Positions 55,292 through 64,000 of a stretch of DNA of 64,000 nt are shown here, piece by piece. Numbering within the stretch: position 1 is the first letter of the stretch; each line of letters begins with the position of its first letter. Below the pieces are notes generated by a model. That model was not told where the DNA came from, made no database searches, and saw nothing but the letters and a program-made list of their open reading frames with translations. Source of the DNA: Calvatia gigantea (lineage: Eukaryota; Basidiomycota; Agaricomycetes; Agaricales; Lycoperdaceae); assembly GCA_025093985.1 (NCBI GenBank), contig JACAAK010000001.1:620001-684000 (forward strand), given 5' to 3'. The position numbers and the translations under genes were made by a program.

Positions 55292-55905
55292 CTTGACAGC
55301 TGCTGGGATAGAGATATGTGAGCATGCGGGAATGTACCTTGTCAGTATTCAGGCGGTGAGATGAGTGCCGTAAATACATATCGAAGCTCCTGATGAGAAA
55401 GACCATTATACCGGTTTCGGGGAAGACATTTCGCTATTGACGCCTCGAGCGGTAGAGTTGCCATCAGTGCGCCTGTGTCTCGCGAGTAATCCGAGATTTT
55501 ATATAATAGATCATTATGAGTTCAGCATTGTACGGGCGGGATGGCTGTCATTGCAGTCGTGTGAAGGTCGATGAATGGAACTCGAAGGAATTCGCAGAAA
55601 TGTATCACGAGGTGCTGTCCCAAAGTGCGCCATGTGGTCCACAAAATAAGCTCCTGATCCTGGCAATAAGCGACAGAACGCCTACGGCAATCCATGCCAA
55701 GTAATGGGTGGTGGGACTTTGAGCCATGCGAACCATAATGCAATGTATACACCGAGAAGCAATTCTGTCGAGGTGCATATGAAGCGGCTGCCGCACGTGC
55801 TGGAGAACGGCGCTTGGCTCTCATGCTTGGGGATGTTAAACCATTTAGGGTCCTCGAAGATGTTGAGAAGTCGAGGGTGGCGTAACATAGTAATGACCAG
55901 CGCTG

Positions 55906-56362
55906 ATGGTTTCCAGAGTATTTCGGACACAATAATTAAAAAGCTGGAGCTCGAAGGCCGTACCATGACTTTCCGAGTCGAAGTGAAGTCAATCTTGCCT
56001 CGGGGACGGGAAAGAGATAATGATTGCGCTCCAAAAGTGGCCTTTGCGGAGTAATTGTGGTCGAGAAGAGCATAAATCTGTTTAATATATGTGAGGTTCT
56101 GAGTAATTATCAGACGATGTTGAGGCTGAAGGTCAAGCGTTTAAGCGCTTAATGTTTGGCGAAGAATACCCGCGAGCGGCGACCCTAGATCACGTGGCTG
56201 GAACGCTGGCACAGGAAAACTCGGAGATGAGTGCCCCGGTAACGCCGGGCAATCAACACAGAACAAAGTTTCTTCACGCTCATCACCAAGCACAGCTCCC
56301 AGCTGTTCACCATCTTTGTACTCATCCAGCGTCTGCAATACCAACGCCTATAGACTCCTGTC
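55906..56362. other. Intergenic region upstream of muskelin
   Basis: About 460 bp from the end of the duplication to the muskelin ATG. It should hold the muskelin promoter; no TATA box or other gene is evident. Confidence 0.4.
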
Positions 56363-59300
56363 ATGATTTCACCACCCTCGGTGCCACTCAGCTATACTGT
56401 TGCACAGTCAACACCCCATTCTGGCAAATATGGGCCAGAACATATATTGTTGGACAAGCCCTTGGACCAATCTAGCAGATGGAGCGGCGCCCACCAGGGC
56501 AACAACGCAAAACAATGGATTCTGCTAAAGTTGGATCAGTTGTCGATTCTAAGTGCGTAAACCGAGTAGCGCCCGTCAAGATGCTAATGGATGTGTAATC
56601 ATTAGAAACGATAACATTTGGGAAGGCAAGTGTGGTTTCAGTGAAGAATCGCAAGATACTGAGCGGTCTTCCCAGTTCTCCAAGCGTATGCCTTTCACAG
56701 AATCCTCAACGGCCAATGTCTGACTGGTCGTCCTAGCACACCCGTGTAACATGAAAGACTTCAAGGTATATGTCGGGATTACAGAAGAGAATCTGGTTGA
56801 AGTGCTGCATGGTGGCCTCAAAAATGACACGACTCCTGAAGCTTTCCCCATACGCCATGTCAACAAGACACAAGTCTGCTTTCCGACTCGCTACATTAAG
56901 ATTGTTCCACTGTCGTACGTACACAAATTCTAGCCACAGAGATAGAAACCTCATGACTCAATCCACAGAGCTCATGGCCAGAACTTCCACACTTCAATAT
57001 GGCACGTCTCGATGACCGGAATTGCGGATAAGAAATACGTAGACCACATATACCGCGCACACGAAGAGGTATGCTTTCAGTCGTGACTTCGTGACTTTCC
57101 CTTACCACAAGGCTCCAGCATCGAGAAAGCACCGTTCTCCGTCACATTCTCAAACACCTCAGGCAACGCCGTCTCCTCACCCCCTACCAAGACATTCTCT
57201 CACGAGCAGCAACGACCATCGAAAATCCCTTGGTTACTCAACTCCATACAACTCTGGTCCTGCAAGGTGCATTCAAGGATGCGGAGAAGCACTTACGAAC
57301 CATTTCCACTTCCAGTCTCTTCTCGTCTTATCTCCAATCTTCACATCCCTATGCCGCATGGGACAGACTCACTGGAACGGATAGAGACGGTGATGTCCCA
57401 CCCTCTAGGAGCGGACATGCCATGTGCATAGACCATGTCAACGAAGCGATTTATATCCACGGAGGCTATAATGGGGAGAAATGTCTTGGTGATTTTTGGG
57501 CTTACAGCATTAAGGAAGACACGTGGCAGAAACTGAGTGAAAATACGCATAGTCAAGGTGGACCCACTGCCAGAAGTTGTCATAAGATGGCCTTTGACAT
57601 GAAGAGCGGGAATGCTTATGTCTTGGGTAGACTGACGGATACCGATGCTACGAGAGCACCCGCTACGCGCCGAGGACCACCGAACACAACTTCTGCAGGG
57701 CCCTCAGGCTCCAACAGATCGGGTCTATCTCCTTCAAATCTTCCTCCCGTTCCGCCACCTCCGACAACAGACCCTCCTAATACGTTTTGTTCCGAGTTTT
57801 ATGTGTACTATACAAGGGGGCCGGAGAAAGGAACATGGAAATACATTTCTCTTGACACTGCCGTAAGTTTAACTCCTCTTTCCGCTGATAATTATGCTCA
57901 TTGAATGACGCAGAAGAATGGCGGGCCCCCTCTGTTATTTGACCACCAAATGGTCATTGACAGCGAGAAGCAAGTTCTCTACGTATACGGTGGACGGATA
58001 CTTGATGGAGATTGGGATACAACAAAGTACGCTGGACTTTATGCATACAACATCAAGAATGGGAGGTGGAAACTTCTACAGTAAGCTCTGAGACCCCACT
58101 AATGGTGTTCATGTATTGAGGTATTTCAGACCCTCGGATAACTCGCCGTCCTCTATACCTCCGCGCTATGGACATTCCATGGTTCTTGAACCCCATACAG
58201 ACACCTTGTACATTTTCGCGGGTCAGAGTCAGGAAAGGTACCTCTCGGATATGTACGCGTATGATCTCGATACGAACACTGCGACGGAGCTATTTTCGAA
58301 TTTCACGGCAGCTGGGGGTCCAAATGCATGTTTTACTCAGCGGGCGGTCATCGACACGGAGCTGAAGGAGATATACGTGTAACCATTTAACTTAATCGTT
58401 GAAATGTCCCTCCTAACCTCCTTTTGTAGGTTCTGTGGGTTAGTCACAGATTCCGCAGGGATGACGGGATATCTCCCAGGAAGTTTGTACAACTGGGTGT
58501 ACAGATATGATACGCGACCTGGCACATGGACACACATTCTACCGGAGGGTGATCAGGCTCGACGACCAAACCCAATACCAAATCCTGGAGTGAAGAAAAT
58601 CGAGGAGCCGTGCCCGAGGTACGCGCACGAGGTGGTATATCACCCAAAGACAAAGCGGATATATCTATTCGGGGGCAATGCCAGTTTTGATGACTCAGAT
58701 GAGGATGATGCGATGGGAGAAGTTGCTTATGATGGAATTAGAAAGATGAACGATTTCTGGAGGATGCAAGTGTGCAGGTGAGACCGCTCCGTTTAGAAGT
58801 TAGTTAACGGTTAGTGAAGAGTTGATAGACCGGGTTCCGAAGAGATCATTCGGAAGGCGACGTACCGGATCAGACGACAGCAGTGAGTTTACCCCCTTCG
58901 TTACCCAACTCCATTAACGTGGGAGGCAGATTTCGCGAAATGTGTGAAGACAGCACGCCAACAAAGGCACTCATGTTCCTTCAAACTCAAGTCTCGCCCG
59001 TCGTCAACCACGACGATCAGAGAGAGACAGAAGATTACCGATCCTTGATGACCTTTCTTCTCGCACCAAAAACCTCGACGGCTGCTCTGGTTCCGCCCCT
59101 CTTTCCTACTTCTGCGTTTATCTCAAACACACCATCGCCGTTGTCGGATTCGAGTTCAACGGAGAGCGTGACGGATGGTTGGACAAGGATGAAGTCGAGG
59201 GAGACTACACCAAGTGAAGGTAATTGGACAAGCGATATGGTGGAAGCGGAGGACGAAGATGACGCTGAGTCTTTTGTTCGTCCTTCTTGTCCGAGATTGA

Positions 59301-59509
59301 GTGCGGAGCTCTTGAGGTCTGAGGAAGATCCCCTGGAGAAGAGACAGAGGGAAGGTGGAAAGGGGACGCCAATGCAGGCTGATCGATATGCACAGCGGAC
59401 TGAGGTGTTTGAAAGGTTGTCGGAATTTGTAAATGAGTGGGACAAAGAACCTTCCGGGAGTTTGTTGGATTTTGTGACGAGGAATGATTGTAGAGAAGAT
59501 GATTTGTAG
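56363..59509 (+). CDS. Muskelin homologue (discoidin, LisH/CTLH and kelch domains)
   Basis: About nine exons from ATG 56363 (MISPPSVPLSYTVAQSTPHS) to TAG 59509. Order of domains: an N-terminal discoidin-like domain (LDKPLDQSSRWSGAHQGNNA, ITFGKATHPCNMKDFKVYVG, GLKNDTTPEAFPIRH, YIKIVPLSAHGQNFHTSIWH); a LisH/CTLH helical region (VLRHILKHLRQRRLLTPYQD); then kelch repeats (AIYIHGGYNGEKCLGDFWAY, DHQMVIDSEKQVLYVYGGRI, RYGHSMVLEPHTDTLYIFAG, EPCPRYAHEVVYHPKTKRIY) and the C-terminal family segment PTKALMFLQTQVSPVVNHDD ending in YAQRTEVFERLSEFV. The whole length parallels human MKLN1, a CTLH (GID-type) E3 ligase subunit. A Ser/Thr/Pro-rich insert with acidic residues (about 59130-59290) is not in the animal protein. 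A gap of 241 bp leads to DPL1. Confidence 0.93.
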
Positions 59510-59750
59510 TCTAGCCACTTGTCTCCGTGTATTCTGCTGTCTCAACAATGTAGCCCGAGTTTGATCCTGTTACTTTGATGGCATGTGAAAACCGGCTCAA
59601 AGGAACCAATTCAAGGGCCGGAGAAATCAAATTTGGCTACCTTGCTTGGGAACCTCCAAGGACCAATTCGGCTTCATTCATCTTCAACCATAGTAGCAAC
59701 TTGTCGCAAAGAGCAGAGCAAACTTTTGGTATAACGGTCCACGGGAACTG

Positions 59751-61983
59751 ATGGCGATGACGACTGTTGCGAAGAGGAGCTACGTCACGGCCCTCACGAC
59801 TCGTTTCAACCCCGATTTAGCAAAAACTATATTGTTCTATTATGTCCTGGCGACTTACGCGCTCAAGGTGAAACGCCATGTCGCTGCGAGGGGACTTGTA
59901 ACGAGCGTGAAGGAAATTTATAGCTGGGCCACTAGAGTAAGCATCTTCTTTTTTTACCTGTTCTGGGGTATATACTGAGGCACCGGCTCTCCCAATTATA
60001 TGGTTGTAGACCGTGGTACACCTGTTGTTAAGACTCCCTGCGACAAAGAAGAAGGTCGAGGCACAAATGGGGAAGGCAAAATTGGACATCGAGAACAGGT
60101 TGGTACCGAAGGGGCCGAACGTTGTGAGGCACCTGGCTTTACCTGACGAAGGGAATTCGCTGGAGTGGATTTTGGCAGAGATGGAGAAAATGGATAAGGA
60201 ATTTGAGCATACGAGTGATTGGCGTGCCGGAAAGGTCTCTGGAGCTGTTTACCGTGAGTTCTGGTCAATCTTGTATTTGTCTCATCTCTTGAATTGTTGA
60301 CTGGCATAGACGGTGGTGACGACCTCGAGAAGATCATCGTGGCAGCATATGAACGATATTGTTGCTCTAACCCTCTTCACCCGGACGTGTTCCCCGCAAT
60401 CAGGAAAATGGAGGCTGAGATCGTTGCTATGACCCTCCAGATGTATAACCACCCTGATGGCGCTGGTGTTATGACTTCTGGTGGCACAGAGTCGATCATC
60501 ATGGCAATTAAGACTTACAGAGATTGGGCGCGCGCAATCAAAGGTATTAAAGAGCCAGAAATGTGGGCATTTCCGTCATATGCATGCAGTGGCAAATGTT
60601 GATGAGGATGGACAATTATAGGATCATCCCGTTGACGGCCCATGCTGCGTTTGACAAAGGCGCCTCATATCTCGGCGTGAAGGTCCACACAATCCCAGTA
60701 GATGGTTATACGCGAAGAGCCGATATCAAACGCGTCAAGCGTGCCATGTAAGCCCCAAGATTTTTTCACTCGGGTTACAGGGACTCATTTTCCATCAGCA
60801 ATGCAAATACGATTATGGTGGGCAGCCAACACTTCCTGTATCGAGCCACGTCTTTGACTCCAAGTGGTAGCTTGTTGGGTCGGCGATCAACTTCCCGGAT
60901 GGTAACCAAGATGACATCCCAGCACTTGCAGAACTGGCTGCTAAATACAACATTGGTATGCACGTCGACTGTTGTCTGGGAAGCTTCATTGTGCCATTCT
61001 TGGAACCCTCCGGACTTGCTGGTGGTCAAGACGGCAGGTACAAGTTACTTCCCTTCGATTTTAGGGTCAAGGGTGTTACAAGTATCAGCTGTGATACACA
61101 TAAAGTATGCTCTTTGTTCCATTCCATTGGCAATGCTGACAGTGACTTGCAGTACGGTTTTGCACCCAAAGGTACTTCGGTGATAATGTATCGTGATGCT
61201 GAGCTCCGCAAGCATCAGTATTATGTTCACCCCAATTGGAGTGGTGGCGTTTACGGGAGTCCCTCCATCTCTGGTTCGAGGTATGTCGTGACCCAATTCC
61301 CTGCGCAACGTCAACCGGATTGCTGAGCGGTATCTAGGCCTGGGGCACTGTTGGCTGGGACATGGGCTGTAATGCAGCATATGGGTTCTAAGTGCGCCAT
61401 TCCTGTTCCTCCGACTGAAGAGGCCTAACAACCCCCCAGGGGCTATCTGGAATCCTGCAAGAATATTGTAACCGCTGCAAGACGCATCGCCGAAGGAATC
61501 CGTACATCAATACCCGAGCTCTACATTGTCGGAGATCCACCCGCCTCGGTGATAGCATTTGCTTCCAAGCATCCCAGTGTTGATGTTATGGAAGTTGGGG
61601 ATGCAATGAGTAAGCGCGGATGGCATCTGAATGCTTTATTAGACCCTAAGGCGGTCCATATCGCTTGCACGGTCAGAGCTTCTATGATGTTAATGATTGC
61701 GTTGGTTGCTGATCATACTCAATTTGCTTCCAATATAACAGAGACTCACACTCCAAGCCGTGGACCAATTCCTCGCCGACCTCAAGGATTCCGTCAGAGA
61801 ATCCAAGGTTACACCTTCCGGCAAAGGGGCCATGGTCTCATTGTATGGTGCGTCGTTACAAGAGCGTCCCTCTCCTATAAATACCGACATCTTTTCGTAG
61901 GTTTAGGAAAGTCAAGCGCCGTTGGGCCTGAGCTAGTTGGAGAGCTGGCCACGGCCTTTTTGGATACACTGTACAAAGCGTAG
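59751..61983 (+). CDS. DPL1: Sphingosine-1-phosphate lyase
   Basis: About ten exons from ATG 59751 to TAG 61983. The PLP enzyme cleaves phosphorylated long-chain bases to a fatty aldehyde and phosphoethanolamine in the ER, the exit step of sphingolipid breakdown. The N terminus carries one membrane span ([17 protein letters not shown]) and an Arg/Lys-rich stretch. Then come KVSGAVY and [20 protein letters not shown], the active-site loop [74 protein letters not shown] with the PLP-ring Asp, and the Schiff-base lysine in SCDTHKYGFAPKG. C-terminal [20 protein letters not shown] completes the family pattern. All junctions keep frame, including the restored CLIPS-like [10 protein letters not shown] join across 60558-60616. 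Confidence 0.94.
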
Positions 61984-62500
61984 AAATGTTTGCCGGATCA
62001 CATTTATTGTAGTTATGCCCTTTCCGTCATCTTGGATAGTCCAATGTGTATGGGATAAGTAAAGATATCTGTTTCAATCACTGACCTAATTGGTGCCCGC
62101 CAGGGTAAGGGGGGTCAAATCAAGGTACCTTCAGGGTAACACAAATTCCTGCAGGGCATCTCGCGACAATACTTTTCCAAATCAACTGCGGCGTAAACAC
62201 AACCATCCTGCGTGTAACTGCCACCATATTTAAAAACTAAGGGTGGAAGTGAACAGTGAGTGACCCCTGAAAAACCGACTCCTCTCAGTACGGCCCTCAA
62301 ACCAAATCATAAATGGTGTGTTTACATTCCCAAATTTCGCAGTTACCGCAAGATACCGTCCTCAGGATTTTGCAGCAATCGCTCGAAACACCTAGCACCA
62401 ACCTACCCATAGAACTCCAGCATCGCTTGTTCCTCACCCCCTCACTAACAATGACCCCCCATCTCTGCAGGATCTCGAATTGATACAGGAAACTATATCT
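61984..62500. promoter_or_regulatory. Upstream region of the third F-box-like gene
   Basis: About 515 bp. The frame leading into the F-box-like gene stays open back to a TAG near 62389 (reading DLELIQETIS), so coding sequence may extend upstream of the ATG at 62501 through an unseen exon. Confidence 0.4.
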
Positions 62501-63961
62501 ATGGCCCGGACCAAGACCATTGACGTCCAATCCAAACATCCCGGCGAGGTCCTCAGTAGCAGTTTATCGAAGCAAGTCGAGACTCTCCAAGAATTTATTC
62601 ACATCCACGAATCCTTGTTCTCTGTCTTGCGGCGTGTGCCACCCGAAATATGGGGACTCATATTCGAACACGCGCTTACCGACAACTGTTTCGTTGGTTG
62701 CCCCAATATCTCACTGACGATAAAATTCACTCGCGTTTGTCGCCTTTGGAGAAGTGTTGCTCTATCCACTCCGCATCTATGGGGGAATCTGCCCTCGTTC
62801 TGGCTCACGAGAAAGAGAACACAGGATCCAAACTACCTTCGCCACTTACGAAAAATCTTGGAGCGGGGCAGAAAAACTCCCATTGCATTCCTCGCGCCAT
62901 ATGAAGAAGTGGAAGCACACCCTTTATCGACTTTACTGGTCACCCAATCGGATCGCTGGGAGCACGCTATCATTAGAACGACTGGGACAACGGTGGAGGG
63001 GTTGAAGATATCAGGGAAACGCCCGCTATTACATACGCTGGAGCTTGTAGTTAATAACGTGAAAGTTTTCCCTAAGATCGTTACCGTTTTTCGAAACGCA
63101 CCATCTCTTCGGGTCGTTAAACTTGAAGCCCTATGGCCGGTCAAGGTCAAATTTCCATGGCACCAACTTGAAGAGTACTCAGAGAGCAACGCCGCCAAAA
63201 CCGTTGGGATCCCTCATATACTTCGACATTCCACAAACCTACGAAAATTATCGTACTTCACATATTTTCTCGGTGTCTCGAGTGGAGAATTTCTTCATAC
63301 CACTTTCCTGAAGCTGACGACACTACGATTGCACTTTTATCGAGACGGAATGGACCCCGGACCACTCTTGGACAACGTCACCCTACCCGCGCCGGAAGAC
63401 CTACAGATTTCTAACCGCGGTGGTTCGCTGATAGACCAACTTACCGGTCTCGTACGAAGGTCGATGTGCACCCTCCAAAGACTCGCCATCTCCACCCTTC
63501 CGCTGCAAATACCGGCGGGAAAACTCACGGAGCTGTTGCGCTTGACGCCGTGCCTCCAGGAACTTGATGTCAACGACATACCAGCCGAAGACCTTAAACA
63601 CCTATCACAGCCTTACATCGTCCCATGGCCTCGGAGACTGATTGTTCATTTCAACCCGTCTTGGTACTTCAAGCCCTCCCCGGTCGACTCCCAGGTACTC
63701 AACACATTAGCACAATCCCGTTGTTTGCCAGATCAAACTCTATTTCAGAACGAAGAGAGAAGTTGTGTGCGTCTGGAGGAGCTCAGACTTGTGTTTCCTG
63801 TACCGCAAGAATGCATATCGTCTCATACGGCTTTGGAGGGATGTGATCAGGTGCCGAGGTCCGAAAGTGACTGGCACTCGTTATCGGAGTGTAGGGAGGA
63901 GCTGGAGGAAATGCTCCCCCTAAGTACCAGGAAACGTACCCCAGAAAAAAAAAGGTTATGA
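62501..63961 (+). CDS. F-box-like protein, intronless
   Basis: A single exon of 486 residues from ATG 62501 (MARTKTIDVQSKHPGEVLSS). A short coiled coil (QVETLQEFIHIHESLFSVL) leads into the F-box at about residues 45-100: LRRVPPEIWGLIFEHALTDN, KFTRVCRLWRSVALSTPHLW. The tail has leucine-rich repeats (LLHTLELVVNNVKVFPKIVT, LRVVKLEALWPVKV, LTTLRLHFYRDG, LTELLRLTPCLQELDV) and a basic C terminus (RKRTPEKKRL). In mushroom F-box proteins the coiled coil usually follows a segment like DLELIQETIS, which is present just upstream in frame but without an ATG, so the true start may lie in an upstream exon. The role is a predicted SCF substrate receptor. Confidence 0.86.
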   Translation: MARTKTIDVQSKHPGEVLSSSLSKQVETLQEFIHIHESLFSVLRRVPPEIWGLIFEHALTDNCFVGCPNISLTIKFTRVCRLWRSVALSTPHLWGNLPSFWLTRKRTQDPNYLRHLRKILERGRKTPIAFLAPYEEVEAHPLSTLLVTQSDRWEHAIIRTTGTTVEGLKISGKRPLLHTLELVVNNVKVFPKIVTVFRNAPSLRVVKLEALWPVKVKFPWHQLEEYSESNAAKTVGIPHILRHSTNLRKLSYFTYFLGVSSGEFLHTTFLKLTTLRLHFYRDGMDPGPLLDNVTLPAPEDLQISNRGGSLIDQLTGLVRRSMCTLQRLAISTLPLQIPAGKLTELLRLTPCLQELDVNDIPAEDLKHLSQPYIVPWPRRLIVHFNPSWYFKPSPVDSQVLNTLAQSRCLPDQTLFQNEERSCVRLEELRLVFPVPQECISSHTALEGCDQVPRSESDWHSLSECREELEEMLPLSTRKRTPEKKRL

Positions 63962-64000
63962 TAAACCCTTCTCAGCTGTACGCCATCTTCCGTACTTTGG

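Larger units (their letters stand above)
51522..55905. repeat. Segmental duplication, unit 2
   Basis: Second copy of the unit described at 46590-51090, in the same orientation. It contains protease copy B and about 0.7 kb of its upstream flank, whose order of landmarks parallels unit 1. Confidence 0.85.

Noticed and set aside
56600..56650. A possible GC-AG intron in muskelin (GGGAAG followed by GCAAGT)
   Set aside because: It would break the frame; the GT donor two codons later (GCAA, then GTGTGG) keeps it and preserves THPCNMKDF.

Overview
The window is nuclear DNA from a filamentous basidiomycete, most likely an agaricomycete. Genes are packed on both strands. Introns are short (about 40-70 nt) with GTRNGY donors, and exons are many and often tiny. 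Several families are typical of mushrooms: intronless F-box-like proteins, a DUF6593-like disordered protein and a fungal 7TM receptor. There is no rRNA, tRNA, CRISPR array or intact transposon that I can support. All gene models were spliced by hand from conserved protein segments and GT/AG sites, so outer ends and a few internal exons are approximate.

Left part (1-20 kb): the end of a large low-complexity protein (+); VPS53 of the GARP complex (-), divergent from a five-exon Yippee gene (+); a doubtful small membrane protein; a CTR copper transporter (+), convergent with proteasome subunit PRE9/alpha3 (-); gluconokinase (-); a proline-rich DUF6593-like protein (-), divergent from the H2A.Z chaperone CHZ1 (+); and a 7TM receptor with a Cys/His-rich tail (-). 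The 18-20 kb stretch holds only exon-like fragments.

Middle (20-46 kb): an F-box-like protein (+); cytochrome c peroxidase CCP1 (-); an alpha-arrestin (-); an RGG-box RNA-binding protein (-) sharing a 95-bp intergenic region with a BTB protein (+); the meiotic nuclease SPO11 (+) just downstream; a single-pass surface protein (-); a second F-box-like protein (+); mevalonate diphosphate decarboxylase (-); and the CCR4 deadenylase (-).

Right part (46-64 kb): two tandem secreted subtilisin-like proteases (-) arising from a segmental duplication with a period of about 4.93 kb that includes their promoters; then muskelin (+), sphingosine-1-phosphate lyase DPL1 (+) and a third F-box-like protein (+).

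Most genes are housekeeping and probably not co-regulated. A loose theme is ubiquitin-dependent turnover: three F-box-like proteins, a BTB protein, muskelin and a Yippee protein (relatives of two human CTLH E3 subunits), an arrestin with LPxY motifs and a 20S proteasome subunit. The most notable features are the recent protease duplication, an 11-nt micro-exon carrying the catalytic Asp in both protease copies, and the PRE9 gene, whose 5' end is split into coding exons of 3, 16, 27 and 15 nt.
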